From an uncultured Bacilli bacterium (GTDB lineage: Bacteria > Bacillota_I > Bacilli_A > RF39 > UBA660), in the NCBI GenBank assembly GCA_934162445.1, contig CAKPIT010000002.1, forward strand, positions 186,001-250,000: a stretch of 64,000 nt of DNA, read 5' to 3'. The notes below the pieces were generated by a model. That model worked only from the letters and a program-made list of their open reading frames with translations, did not search any database and had not been told where the DNA came from. The position numbers and the translations under genes are program-made. Positions 1-9,257 of this stretch are shown piece by piece (position 1 is the first letter of the stretch; each line of letters starts with the position of its first letter).

Positions 1-2
1 TT

Positions 3-530
3 TGCAATGATTTTATCATAGATGAATCATATTCAAATAATGAAAAATATTTTTTTGCATATTCTGAAGAATTGGGTATTATATTGACTGGAATAGAAGA
101 AGTTAATCAGCGTTTAATACATTACTTATATTTTTGTGGAAAAGATTCATTTGCTCAAGCACTAAGTACATATAGAGATTCGAAGTTATATGATGAAAAT
201 ATAGAAAACTAACAAAAAAGTTAGCACAAGCTTATGAAAATAATGATTAAGAACAAATAATTAAATTGCAAAATGAGATTAAGGAAGCTACTAATAGGCA
301 ATTGAAAAAAAGATGTAAATAAATTGGTTAAGGAAGAATTAAAACCAAAAATTGATAAACTCGATTTTGAAAAACAAAATGTTATTATTAAAGAAACATA
401 TATCGATGAAAATGGTCATGAGCAAGAACGAAAAAGGTGTGTCCAAATGACAAAATTTCCACCAAAAGAAGAAAAGGTCGATTTGATTTTAAAAACAGAT
501 CCTAGATTAAAAGATGAAAAACACGGATAA
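3..530 (+). pseudogene. decayed gene of unknown function, 3' part
   Basis: An open frame enters from the left edge and stops at 210-212. The protein-like reading then continues one frame over (KLTKKLAQAYENND), hits TAA at 248-250, and returns to the first frame at about 312 to end at 530. The pieces join into one Lys/Glu-rich, probably coiled-coil protein whose tail includes ETYIDENGHEQERKR. Two compensating frameshifts and an internal stop indicate a broken gene. A short ORF from TTG 324 exists but has no convincing ribosome binding site. I do not recognise the family. It lies next to the 3' end of tRNA-Trp, a common landing site for integrating elements, so it may be debris of one. Confidence 0.6.
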
Positions 531-552
531 ACTCAAAGCTTTCCGTGTTTTT
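517..552. terminator. bidirectional terminator hairpin
   Basis: The arms AAAACACGGA and TCCGTGTTTT pair around an A/T-rich loop. T runs follow on both strands, so the hairpin can end the decayed gene on the plus strand and tRNA-Trp on the minus strand. Confidence 0.7.
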
Positions 553-591
553 ATATATGTTTGCTCCAAATTTTTGGAGTTTCCTTTTATA

Positions 592-665
592 TGGCAGGGG
601 CGGAGAGAATCGAACTCCCATCAAAAGTTTTGGAGACTCCTATGCTACCATTATACCACGCCCCT
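592..665 (-). tRNA. tRNA-Trp (anticodon CCA)
   Basis: Read on the minus strand, this is a complete 74-nt cloverleaf. The acceptor stem AGGGGCG pairs with CGCCCCU, the D loop contains AAUGGUAG, the anticodon loop is CUCCAAA (anticodon CCA), the T loop begins UUCGAUU, and the discriminator G is followed by an encoded CCA end. Only UGG is decoded, in line with TGA serving as a stop codon in neighbouring genes. Confidence 0.93.
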
Positions 666-726
666 ATATGGGTCTTGTTAGACAACTTAATTATAGCATA
701 GGTTGGATCTTTTTTTCAATCTTTTT

Positions 727-1155
727 TTAATGAATAGGGGGACAGACGTTTTCATCGGGGATGTAGAAGCAATGATTTTTATATTTCCCTGATAGTGATT
801 GACCATACCATGTTTTAACACAATTACTAGTGCCGGGAGCATAAAACCATAAGGCATTGGTGGCTGGATAATAGTATTCTCCTTCTATGACTCTTTTGGC
901 TAATTCACGTTCTTTGATTGTGGAACCTGCATTGAACTTGGAACTGTTGATACCGGCGAAACCACCGGGGCTTTGATAGATCATGTTGGTAATTGTTTTG
1001 ATATTTTTAAATGTATAGCAATTGGCTAGGACTCTATTTATACAAACATTACCTACCATTAACATACCATAATCACCTTCACCAACGGCTTCAGCTCGCA
1101 TTAATCTTGCTAGTAAATCTAATTCTTTTGATGTATAAGATACTATTTGACTCAT
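727..1155 (-). CDS. SleB/CwlJ-type cell wall hydrolase
   Basis: A 142-residue single-domain protein of the Hydrolase_2 family, which holds the spore-cortex lytic enzymes SleB and CwlJ and related peptidoglycan hydrolases. The family pattern runs from LLARLMRAEAVGEG (with the likely catalytic Glu) through GNVCINRVL and QSPGGFAGINSSKF to NALWFYAPGTSNC near the end. There is no signal peptide or wall-binding module, as in CwlJ. ATG at 1155 is chosen over GTG at 1164 because AGGGTG lies about 8 nt upstream of it. The gene stands alone and points away from the operon at 1252. Whether it acts in spores or in growing cells cannot be told. Confidence 0.85.
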   Translation of the reverse strand: MSQIVSYTSKELDLLARLMRAEAVGEGDYGMLMVGNVCINRVLANCYTFKNIKTITNMIYQSPGGFAGINSSKFNAGSTIKERELAKRVIEGEYYYPATNALWFYAPGTSNCVKTWYGQSLSGKYKNHCFYIPDENVCPPIH

Positions 1156-1251
1156 AATAAACACCCTAATATACTATATGTTTTAAGAATGAGAAAAGGG
1201 ACTATTAGTTTTAGAGATTATATGATAAAATTAAGGTAGGTGGAAGGTTTT

Positions 1252-2292
1252 ATGCGAAGGAAGAAGAAAAGAAGAAAAATTATTATTGTTTTAATTTTAT
1301 TATTAATAATAGGCTGTGGTGGTTATTATTATTTTGTGATGATGAAGGGAAAGGTTCCTGATATTTTTGAAGAAGAGAAACTTAATGTTTATGATGTTAA
1401 AAGTAAGAAAAGACCGGTTGCTGTTATGATTGATAATAATGTAGGAAATAGTAATCATGTAGGACTTCAAGATGCTTATCTTAGTTATGAGGTAATTGTT
1501 GAAGGTGGACTTACTCGGATTATGGCTATTTTTAAGGATAAGGATCCAGTGGTGATTGGTCCTGTTAGAAGTAGTAGACATTATTTTTTAGATTATGCTT
1601 TGGAAAATGATGCTATTTATGCTCATTATGGTTGGAGTCCTTATGCTGAGAATGATATTAAGGCCCTTGGGGTTAATAATATTAATGGTCTTTATGATGA
1701 TTATTTTTATCGAGATAAGAATTACCGAGCACCACATAATGTGTTTACTAATTTAGATAAACTTTATGAAGGGGCTAAGAATTTAGGATATTCTGTTACT
1801 AGTAGTAATTATCAAAATTTGAATTATACAGCTAAAAATGTTTCTTTAAAAAAGCTTGATAAAGAACTTAATTGTGCAAATGATGTTTGTGCTTTAAAGG
1901 GAAGTGTTGCTAGTAGTGTTGATATTTACTATTCGAATAGTGAGACTAGAAGTTATAAATATGATAGTGAGAATAAATATTATGTAAGATATATGAATGG
2001 AAGTATTCATAAGGATCGTGATAGTGGCATTGGATATCACTATAAAAATATTATTATTATGAGGGTTAATAGTAAGATTCTTGATAGTTATGGTCGGTAT
2101 GATGTTGATACGGTTTCAAGTGGTGATGGTTATTATGTTACTAATGGCTATTTGATGCCAATTGAATGGAGTAAGAGTAGTAGAAGTAGTAAGACTAGTT
2201 ATATTTATAGTGATGGTAGTAGAATTAAGGTGAATGATGGTAATACTTTTATTCAAGTAGTACCTGTTAATAGTGATATTGATTTTAGTTAG
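1252..2292 (+). CDS. DUF3048 (YerB-type) membrane-anchored protein, copy 1
   Basis: A 346-residue protein with a Lys/Arg-rich N terminus, one transmembrane segment (about residues 10-31) and an extracytoplasmic DUF3048 module. The N-terminal part shows the family pattern RPVAVMIDNN, YEVIVEGGLTRIMAIF and IGPVRSSRHYFLDYA. The C-terminal part shows GIGYHYKNIIIMRV and ends in GNTFIQVVPVN. B. subtilis YerB belongs to this family, whose function is unknown. ATG 1252 sits 4 nt after GGTGGAAGG; GTG 1240 is part of that binding site. It is the first gene of a tight operon and is followed 8 nt later by a close paralogue. Confidence 0.85.
   Translation: MRRKKKRRKIIIVLILLLIIGCGGYYYFVMMKGKVPDIFEEEKLNVYDVKSKKRPVAVMIDNNVGNSNHVGLQDAYLSYEVIVEGGLTRIMAIFKDKDPVVIGPVRSSRHYFLDYALENDAIYAHYGWSPYAENDIKALGVNNINGLYDDYFYRDKNYRAPHNVFTNLDKLYEGAKNLGYSVTSSNYQNLNYTAKNVSLKKLDKELNCANDVCALKGSVASSVDIYYSNSETRSYKYDSENKYYVRYMNGSIHKDRDSGIGYHYKNIIIMRVNSKILDSYGRYDVDTVSSGDGYYVTNGYLMPIEWSKSSRSSKTSYIYSDGSRIKVNDGNTFIQVVPVNSDIDFS
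1424..1631 (+). repeat. 208-bp perfect direct repeat, copy A
   Basis: Identical to 2536-2743 by reading both copies base by base, offset 1,112 bp. It covers the conserved N-terminal part of the DUF3048 domain. The flanks diverge at both ends, which points to recent gene conversion or duplication inside the operon. Confidence 0.9.
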
Positions 2293-2300
2293 AGGATGTT

Positions 2301-3368
2301 ATGAAAAAAGGATTTAGAAAGATAAGAAATTTATTTAGTAAACGAAGTGTTAAAATAGGTGTTTTAGTTATACTTGCTATTTTGTTGTTTCTTTCTTTTG
2401 TTGTCCTTTTTTCTTTGACTTTATTTAAAGATAGTCCTGTTAAAAAAGAGAAGATAGTAGTTGTTGATGTTCCTTTAATAAAGAAGAAATCTCTTGGTGT
2501 TTATGATGTTAAGAGTAATAGAAGACCGATTGCTATTATGATTGATAATAATGTAGGAAATAGTAATCATGTAGGACTTCAAGATGCTTATCTTAGTTAT
2601 GAGGTAATTGTTGAAGGTGGACTTACTCGGATTATGGCTATTTTTAAGGATAAGGATCCAGTGGTGATTGGTCCTGTTAGAAGTAGTAGACATTATTTTT
2701 TAGATTATGCTTTGGAAAATGATGCTATTTATGCTCATTATGGCTGGAGTCCTTATGCTGAGAATGATATTAAAGTGCTTGGAGTTAATAATATTAATGG
2801 TCTTTATAATAATTATTTTTATCGGGATAGAAATTACCGAGCACCACATAATGTATTTACTAATTTAGATAAACTTTATGAAGGGGCTAAGAATTTAGGA
2901 TATTCTCTTACTAGTAGTAATTATCAAAATTTAGATTATACGGGAGATGAGGTTAATTTAAATAGTAGTAGTGATAGTATGGTGGCTAATGATATTACGA
3001 TGTATTATTCTTATCATCAAAGTCGAAGTTATAAATATGATAGTGAGAATAAATATTATGTAAGATATATGAATGGTAGGGTTCATAAAGACCGTGATAG
3101 TGGCATTGGATATCACTATAAAAATATTATTATTATGAGGGTTAATAGTAGAGTTTTTGATAGTTATGGTCGGTATGATGTTGATACGGTTTCAAGTGGC
3201 GATGGCTATTATATTACTAATGGTTATTTAAGAAATATCAGATGGAGTAAGGGTAGTAGAAGTAGTAAGACTAGTTATACTTATAGTGATGGTAGTAGAA
3301 TTAAAGTGAATGATGGTAATACTTTTATTCAGGTGGTACCTATTAATAGTGATATTAATTTTAGTTAG
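2301..3368 (+). CDS. DUF3048 (YerB-type) membrane-anchored protein, copy 2
   Basis: A 355-residue tandem paralogue of the preceding gene: a basic N terminus, one transmembrane helix (about 17-40), then the same two-part DUF3048 module. The signal region and the linker near residues 210-225 differ from copy 1; copy 1 has a longer insert with two cysteines there. The domain cores are nearly identical. GAGG lies 5 nt upstream of the ATG. Both copies keep full-length frames, so both are probably expressed. The function of the family is unknown; surface location is inferred from the anchor. Confidence 0.85.
   Translation: MKKGFRKIRNLFSKRSVKIGVLVILAILLFLSFVVLFSLTLFKDSPVKKEKIVVVDVPLIKKKSLGVYDVKSNRRPIAIMIDNNVGNSNHVGLQDAYLSYEVIVEGGLTRIMAIFKDKDPVVIGPVRSSRHYFLDYALENDAIYAHYGWSPYAENDIKVLGVNNINGLYNNYFYRDRNYRAPHNVFTNLDKLYEGAKNLGYSLTSSNYQNLDYTGDEVNLNSSSDSMVANDITMYYSYHQSRSYKYDSENKYYVRYMNGRVHKDRDSGIGYHYKNIIIMRVNSRVFDSYGRYDVDTVSSGDGYYITNGYLRNIRWSKGSRSSKTSYTYSDGSRIKVNDGNTFIQVVPINSDINFS
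2536..2743 (+). repeat. 208-bp perfect direct repeat, copy B
   Basis: Partner of the repeat at 1424-1631, lying inside the second DUF3048 gene. The next mismatches outside it are A at 2535 against G at 1423, and C at 2744 against T at 1632. Confidence 0.9.
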
Positions 3369-3379
3369 GGGGATTATTT

Positions 3380-5824
3380 ATGTTTAAAAATAAAAAAGAT
3401 ATTAAAAATATTTGCTATCTTGTGTTGATTAGTATAATTTTAATTTTAGTGATGGTTAATTTTACGAATCTTTTTGGATCAATGAAAGATTATGTTAATC
3501 AACATATGATATTTCCAGATTATTTTCGAAAATTATTTTATGATACATTTAATTTTTTTCCTAGTTTGGCATTTAATATAGGAAGTGGTCAAAATATTTT
3601 TAATTTCTCTTATTATGGTCTTTTTAATCCAATTATTATGATATCTTATTTACTTCCTTTTATCCCAATGGTTATTTATATGCAGTTAAGTATGGTAATA
3701 GTTTTAATTGTTAGTGTTATTTTAATGTATATATTTTTACGGGATAAGTTTTCAAGTGAGATGAGTTTTATAGGATCTTTGCTTTTTGTTTTGGCAACAC
3801 CTTTTATTTTTCATTTACATCGTCATATTATGTTTGTTGATTATATGCCATTTTTATTATTAGCTTTTATTTCGTTAGATAAATATTTTAAGAGTGGTAA
3901 GGTGAGGATGTTATTAATTAGTATGGTCTTAATGATTTTAACTAGTTATTATTTTAGTATTGGGGGCCTTTTAGCATTATTCATTTATGGTGTTTATAAA
4001 TATTTTAGTAGTGGATGTGATAATAAGAAGGCAGGTAAGTTGTTATTTGTTTTTGTGGAAAGTGTTTTATTATCAGCTTTTTTGTTAGTGCCTACTTTTT
4101 TAAGTTTGTTAAGTGGGCGAACTAAGACGAATATTGTGATTAATAAATTAGGATTGTTAATTCCAAGTATTAAGGTTGATCAACTCTTTTATTCTCCTTA
4201 TACAATTGGATTATCTGCTGTTTTGTTATTTTCTTTATATTGGGGATGTGTTAATAAGAATAAAAATATTAAGATTTTGTGTAGTATTTTAACGATTATT
4301 TTAGTATTTCCTTTGTTTAATTATCTTTTAAATGGGGGAATGTATTTAAATGGAAAAGCGTTTATTCCTTTTTTACCTCTTTTAATTTTTGTTATTACGT
4401 TATTTTTGGATAAGTATAATAATGATTTTAAATTTAAGGGAATAGCTATTTTAGTTTTTATTATAATTATTACTAATATTTTCTATTTTGTGAAAACTGC
4501 TAATTATTTATATTTATTATTTATAGTTGATATGGTTATTTTTCTTATAGTAATTAAATATCATAAGGAATGGATAAAGTATTATTTAGTGGGATTTGGT
4601 TTAGCCATGATGTTATGTTTTAATTTTAATGATTCTTTTATTAAGAGGGACTATTATAAAAGTCTTGATTATGATAATTCTTCTAAAAAAGTTATGTGGC
4701 TTTTAGATTATGATAAGAGTTTTTATAGAATAAGTGATCAGGGAAATTTACTTGATAAATCTAATTATGTTTATGATGCTGATTATTATACTAGTAGTGT
4801 TTATTCGTCATTATCTAATCCATATTATAAAGATTTTTATAATAAGAGAATTAATAATGAATTTATGTATCGAAGTTATGGAATGCTTACTAATACTAAT
4901 AATATTTTTTATCATTTTTATATGGGAAATAAGTATTTGCTTAATGGCGATTTGATTGGTTACCATAAAATTAAAGATGGTATTTATGCAAATGATGATG
5001 TTTTGAGTGTCGGGTATGTTACTGATAAAATAATGGGGGAAAATGAATATAATAGTCTTAATTATTTTGAGAAGGTTGATGCTTATTTAAATTATGCAAT
5101 TGTTCCTTATAATAAAAATTTTGTGTATGAGAAGAAAATTGATGATAATTTTAATGATTATGATTTTTTGAATAGTAAGAATGTTGTAATTAAGAAGGAT
5201 AATTATAGTTATTTAGTGAATGCTAAAAAGGGAAATAAGGTGAAGTTTAAGGTTAATGATGTGAATGATTCAGATATTTTGTTGATAAGATTTAAAGTTA
5301 TTAATGATAGTATGTGCCAAGATGGTGATTTAAAGATTATGATTAATGGTGTTTTAAATACGTTAACATGTAAGGAATGGAAGTATCATAATAATAATTA
5401 TTATTTTGAATATTCAATAGTTCCTCAAGATGGGGAAGTAGATGTAGAGTTTATAGGAAAGAAATTTAAGATTAAAGATATTAAAGTGGCTAAATATAGT
5501 TATAATAATTTAAAAGAGATTAAATATACAGTTGATCCTTTAATAATTGAAAAAGAAAAGACAAAAGGGGATAATATTTATGGTAAGGTTAATGTTAATA
5601 GTGATGGTTATTTAAAGTTATCTATTCCATATGATGATGGGTATACAATTAAAGTTGATAATAAGAAGGTTAAATATATAGCAATTAATAAAGACTTTAT
5701 TGGGTTTAAGGTTAAAAAGGGGGTACATGATATTGTAATAAATTATCAAGCGAAGGGATTAAAAGAAGGTATAATTATTTCGGTGTTGGGCTTTTTTTTG
5801 TTACTAATTTTTGTTATTATATAG
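3380..5824 (+). CDS. YfhO-family multi-pass membrane protein
   Basis: An 814-residue protein with about a dozen hydrophobic helices in the first 420 residues, a large extracytoplasmic region and a last helix at the C terminus. The GT-C-like layout and the closing segment IPYDDGYTIKVDNKKV followed by KGVHDIVINYQAKGLKEG are typical of the bacterial YfhO family (PF09586). Members are implicated in glycosylating lipoteichoic acid or other surface polymers; substrate assignment here is not possible. GGGGGAT stands a few bases before the ATG, and 11 nt separate it from the preceding gene. Codon use is very T- and A-rich, like its neighbours. Confidence 0.82.
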   Translation: MFKNKKDIKNICYLVLISIILILVMVNFTNLFGSMKDYVNQHMIFPDYFRKLFYDTFNFFPSLAFNIGSGQNIFNFSYYGLFNPIIMISYLLPFIPMVIYMQLSMVIVLIVSVILMYIFLRDKFSSEMSFIGSLLFVLATPFIFHLHRHIMFVDYMPFLLLAFISLDKYFKSGKVRMLLISMVLMILTSYYFSIGGLLALFIYGVYKYFSSGCDNKKAGKLLFVFVESVLLSAFLLVPTFLSLLSGRTKTNIVINKLGLLIPSIKVDQLFYSPYTIGLSAVLLFSLYWGCVNKNKNIKILCSILTIILVFPLFNYLLNGGMYLNGKAFIPFLPLLIFVITLFLDKYNNDFKFKGIAILVFIIIITNIFYFVKTANYLYLLFIVDMVIFLIVIKYHKEWIKYYLVGFGLAMMLCFNFNDSFIKRDYYKSLDYDNSSKKVMWLLDYDKSFYRISDQGNLLDKSNYVYDADYYTSSVYSSLSNPYYKDFYNKRINNEFMYRSYGMLTNTNNIFYHFYMGNKYLLNGDLIGYHKIKDGIYANDDVLSVGYVTDKIMGENEYNSLNYFEKVDAYLNYAIVPYNKNFVYEKKIDDNFNDYDFLNSKNVVIKKDNYSYLVNAKKGNKVKFKVNDVNDSDILLIRFKVINDSMCQDGDLKIMINGVLNTLTCKEWKYHNNNYYFEYSIVPQDGEVDVEFIGKKFKIKDIKVAKYSYNNLKEIKYTVDPLIIEKEKTKGDNIYGKVNVNSDGYLKLSIPYDDGYTIKVDNKKVKYIAINKDFIGFKVKKGVHDIVINYQAKGLKEGIIISVLGFFLLLIFVII

Positions 5825-5845
5825 ATAGTAGATAGAGGTGATTTT

Positions 5846-7405
5846 ATGAATAAAAAGGGATTTACATTGATTGAGTTGTTAGCAACAATTATAATACTTG
5901 GACTTCTTTTTGGTATTTCTTATGGAGCGGTTTCTTTTCTTTTAAAGAGAACTTCCAGTGAATATTATAAAAAGCAGGAATCATTGATTGTGTTGGCGGC
6001 TAAGGATTATTTTGCTGATTATAGAAGTAAATTACCTAAGGAGATATCTGATACAACGTTTGTTACATTAAAAGAACTTATTGATAATAAGTATATTGAT
6101 GATGTTAAAGATCTTAAGAATATTAAGTGTGGTTTTAGTGGTAGTAAGGTTATTGTGCAAAAGCTTGATGCTAAGAATTATTCTTATCGGGTTGTGCTTA
6201 GTTGTGCTGATTATCATAGTAGATATTCAGATATTATTTTTAATCCTAATGAGAAGGTATCAACAGAGCCAATTGTAGTTAAGATTAAAATAACGGATAC
6301 AGATGATGTTTCTTTTTATAAGTATCGGTATATTATTTATAAAGATGATGTGAGTTATAAAGAGAGTGATTATGTTGATTATAAAGGGGAGTTTTCTATT
6401 ACGCTAAATGAAGTTGGTAATTATAGAATTAAGGTGATAGCCCAGTATAAAGATGGTAGTGATACGATAACATTTAATAAGATGTCTTCTATTTATTCTT
6501 ATTTTATGGAAGAAGATATTGAAGATAATATGGTGCCAATGAGGCCTGTTATTACTAATCCAAATGATGGAAAATGGATTAATGCTGTTTATGATGTTAG
6601 TTTTAAGACAGAAACGGATAGTAAATATATAGGATACTGGCAATATAGTTATGATAATTTTACATGGAATAGTTATGATAATTCGGCGGTTAATACTTTT
6701 AAGTCAGATGTTTTTAACACTAATATGAATCAGGATTTTTATGTTAGGGTTTGTAGTAAAAAAGGAAAATGTTCTCTTTATTCTAAGACGAATATTAAAA
6801 TTGATAAGGTTAAGCCAACGCTTACAGGGAAACTTCTTTATACTGATACTATGAAGGAACATAAGATTGGAACATGGAGTAAGAAAGCGCTTTATCGATA
6901 TCTTTATCCTAAAGATGATTTTAGTGGAGTTAGTGAAGTGCAATATAATAATGGTAGCGGATGGAAAACGGAGAAGAATCTTTCTAAATATAAATTTAAT
7001 GAGATTAATTTGAAGAGTAAGTATCGGGTTATTGATCTTGCAGGTAATTATAGTAATGTTCTTGATATGCCAATTTTAATTGATTGGACGCCCCCTGTTT
7101 ATACGGCTATGAATATTGGCTGTGGTGATCCATGGGGAGTTGGTTATGGAGGAGTTCTTACTATTAAGTTTTCTGATGCAGTGTCTGGGTTAGGGCTTAG
7201 AACGGCAAGGTCATGGGATAAGGCTAATCCTAATAATCCAGCGGCAACAGGTAGTTATAATGGAGCTTTAACAGGATATGATATTTTGGCTAGTGGATGT
7301 CCGGTGATGGGCTTTGAACATAAGATTTGTGATATGGCTGGTAATTGTACTTCTCATAAAGATAGTAATGTTCGGTTTTCTTGCAGTAAATATAACTGTT
7401 ATTAG
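5846..7405 (+). CDS. prepilin-like protein with Ig-like repeats
   Basis: A 519-residue protein beginning MNKKGFTLIELLATIIIL, a type IV prepilin leader: cleavage after Gly5, N-methylated Phe and Glu at mature position 5. Unlike ordinary pilins, the hydrophobic helix is followed by about 450 residues of beta-rich extracellular sequence. Segments such as IDKVKPTLTG, YRVIDLAGNYSNV and HKICDMAGNCTS recall bacterial Ig-like repeats, and several Cys could form disulfides. No prepilin peptidase or assembly ATPase gene is in the window, so processing would depend on genes elsewhere. AGAGGTG lies 7 nt upstream of the ATG. It may be a minor pilin or a pseudopilin-anchored surface protein. Confidence 0.8.
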   Translation: MNKKGFTLIELLATIIILGLLFGISYGAVSFLLKRTSSEYYKKQESLIVLAAKDYFADYRSKLPKEISDTTFVTLKELIDNKYIDDVKDLKNIKCGFSGSKVIVQKLDAKNYSYRVVLSCADYHSRYSDIIFNPNEKVSTEPIVVKIKITDTDDVSFYKYRYIIYKDDVSYKESDYVDYKGEFSITLNEVGNYRIKVIAQYKDGSDTITFNKMSSIYSYFMEEDIEDNMVPMRPVITNPNDGKWINAVYDVSFKTETDSKYIGYWQYSYDNFTWNSYDNSAVNTFKSDVFNTNMNQDFYVRVCSKKGKCSLYSKTNIKIDKVKPTLTGKLLYTDTMKEHKIGTWSKKALYRYLYPKDDFSGVSEVQYNNGSGWKTEKNLSKYKFNEINLKSKYRVIDLAGNYSNVLDMPILIDWTPPVYTAMNIGCGDPWGVGYGGVLTIKFSDAVSGLGLRTARSWDKANPNNPAATGSYNGALTGYDILASGCPVMGFEHKICDMAGNCTSHKDSNVRFSCSKYNCY

Positions 7406-7416
7406 AGGTGATAATA

Positions 7417-8157
7417 TTGAAGAAAATAAGTTTAGTTTTAATTATAGTTAGTTTAGGCTTGATAGGTGTTGGTGTTTATTTGAAAAGTGATAATGGGAAA
7501 AGTAATGTAGAGAAAAGTGATAGTAGTCAGAATGCTAGGGAACTTGATAGTGGCGAGTATTCAAATTATTATACTGATATAGCGGATAAGGTTAGTTATT
7601 TGAATAATTATTTGGCTTTTGCTTTCCCAGTTGATGATGTTAATAATTTTTCGAAAGCTAATAAAACTTTGTTTGCAGTGATGAGTTGTTGTGATTATGC
7701 GAATAAGGAAGTTTCTTTAAAAAAGGTTAAGACGACTTTAAAAAAGTATTTTGGTGATGATGATGTTTTTCTTGGAGATTTGAAACGGGATGATGTGTTG
7801 TTGTATCAATATGTTAAGAGTCAGGAGAAGTTTATTTATAAGAATTCTAGTGATTTGGAGCTATTACCCTATGGGGTTATGGTTTCTAGTGAAGGGTATA
7901 ATACTAAATGGATTGTTAAGGAGAAATTGGCATTTATTAAAACGGTGATTAAAGATGGTGGTTATGAAAGAATTGTCTTTAGTAGTTATGATGATTATAA
8001 GAATAATCGAAATGTAGTTACTAGTTATACTGGAGTAGATAATGAAATTATGGTTTCTAGTGTGTATGAGGTGATTAAAGATAAATTAAAGACGGTTACT
8101 TTTTCGTTTTTAAAAAAGAATGGGGAGTATGTTATAGATAGTATTAAATATGAGTAG
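7417..8157 (+). CDS. small exported or membrane-anchored protein, unknown
   Basis: A 246-residue protein with one N-terminal hydrophobic segment (KISLVLIIVSLGLIGVGVYL) followed by a Ser/Asp-rich linker and a soluble domain. No lipobox Cys follows the helix, so an uncleaved anchor is likely. TTG 7417 is chosen because AGAGGTG is 6 nt upstream; GTG 7408 is inside that site. It starts 11 nt after the pilin-like gene, so the two are cotranscribed and may act together on the surface. No family recognised. Confidence 0.6.
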   Translation: MKKISLVLIIVSLGLIGVGVYLKSDNGKSNVEKSDSSQNARELDSGEYSNYYTDIADKVSYLNNYLAFAFPVDDVNNFSKANKTLFAVMSCCDYANKEVSLKKVKTTLKKYFGDDDVFLGDLKRDDVLLYQYVKSQEKFIYKNSSDLELLPYGVMVSSEGYNTKWIVKEKLAFIKTVIKDGGYERIVFSSYDDYKNNRNVVTSYTGVDNEIMVSSVYEVIKDKLKTVTFSFLKKNGEYVIDSIKYE

Positions 8158-8168
8158 GAGGAATTGTG

Positions 8169-9170
8169 ATGATTATTGATAGAATTAAAGAACGGGCTAA
8201 GGAAAATGTTAAAACAATTATTTTACCGGAGTCTGATGATTTAAGGGTATTAGAGGCTGCAAGTGTGGTCGTGAAGGAAGAATTTGCCAATATTATTTTG
8301 ATTGGAAAGCGGGATGAAGTGTTAAAGCTTGCTTTAGAAAATAAAATTGATGTTAGTATGTGTGAGATTATTGATCCTATTAATTATCATGAGTTTGATG
8401 ATGTGGTTAGTGAGTTTTATGAGATTAGGAAGCATAAGAATATTTCAATGGATGATGCGAGAAATATTATGATGAATGATTATTTAGCTTTTGCTAATAT
8501 GCTTGTGAAAATGCATGAAGCGGATGGGGTTGTAGCAGGGGCTAATCATAGTAGTAGAGATACATTAAGACCGGCGTTGCAAATTTTAAAAACGGCACCG
8601 GCTGTTAGTAAGGCTTCATCGTTCTTTTTGATGGAGATTAATAATTGTCCTTATGGTGAAGAGGGTGCATTTGTTTATGCTGATTGTGGAATGAATCAAA
8701 ATCCTAGTAGTGAAGAGCTTAGTGAGATTGCGAAATGTAGTGCTGATTCATTTAAACTTTTGGTGGAGAAGGAGCCTTATGTTGCTTTTTTATCGCATTC
8801 AACTTTGGGGTCTAGTAAATGTAGTGATGTTTCTAAGGTTAGTTTAGCGGTTAAGATTGCAAAAGAAAAATATCCAGATGTTTTAATGGACGGGGAGTTG
8901 CAGTTTGATGCTGCGGTTGTTCCTAGTGTAGCGAAGATTAAGGCGCCTAATAGTAAGGTGGCAGGACGGGCTAATACACTTGTTTTTCCTGATTTGGATG
9001 CAGGTAATATTGGTTATAAAATTACAGAGCGACTTGCGGGGGCGAAGGCTTATGGACCAGTTACGCAAGGACTTAGATATCCGGTTAATGATTTGTCTAG
9101 AGGTTGTAGTGTAAGTGATATTGTAGGTGTGGTAGCTATTACAGCGGTGCAAGCTTCTTGTCATGAATAG
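8169..9170 (+). CDS. pta: phosphate acetyltransferase
   Basis: A 333-residue phosphotransacetylase that interconverts acetyl-CoA and acetyl phosphate in the cytoplasm, the first half of the Pta-AckA acetate pathway. The length and the family patterns match: ILPESDDLRVLEAA near the start, AGANHSSRDTLRPALQI in the middle, and PVTQGLRYPVNDLSRGCSV near the end. ATG 8169 lies 7 nt after AGGAGG and is preferred to GTG 8166. No acetate kinase gene is adjacent. It is the last gene of the surface-protein operon, 11 nt after its neighbour, so its expression may follow that operon. Confidence 0.95.
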   Translation: MIIDRIKERAKENVKTIILPESDDLRVLEAASVVVKEEFANIILIGKRDEVLKLALENKIDVSMCEIIDPINYHEFDDVVSEFYEIRKHKNISMDDARNIMMNDYLAFANMLVKMHEADGVVAGANHSSRDTLRPALQILKTAPAVSKASSFFLMEINNCPYGEEGAFVYADCGMNQNPSSEELSEIAKCSADSFKLLVEKEPYVAFLSHSTLGSSKCSDVSKVSLAVKIAKEKYPDVLMDGELQFDAAVVPSVAKIKAPNSKVAGRANTLVFPDLDAGNIGYKITERLAGAKAYGPVTQGLRYPVNDLSRGCSVSDIVGVVAITAVQASCHE

Positions 9171-9178
9171 ATTTTTTG

Positions 9179-9207
9179 AAAACTTCATTTAGGGATGAAG
9201 TTTTTTT
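9179..9207 (+). terminator. terminator after pta
   Basis: AACTTCAT pairs with ATGAAGTT around a 6-nt loop and is followed by a run of T. Confidence 0.85.
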
Positions 9208-9257
9208 GTGTCAAAGTGATGATATGATTCATATTTTAATGTAGAGAGGTGATAATT

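Noticed and set aside
563..590. Second terminator hairpin between the pseudogene and tRNA-Trp
   Set aside because: CTCCAAA and TTTGGAG can pair, but neither strand has a clear U tract directly after it.
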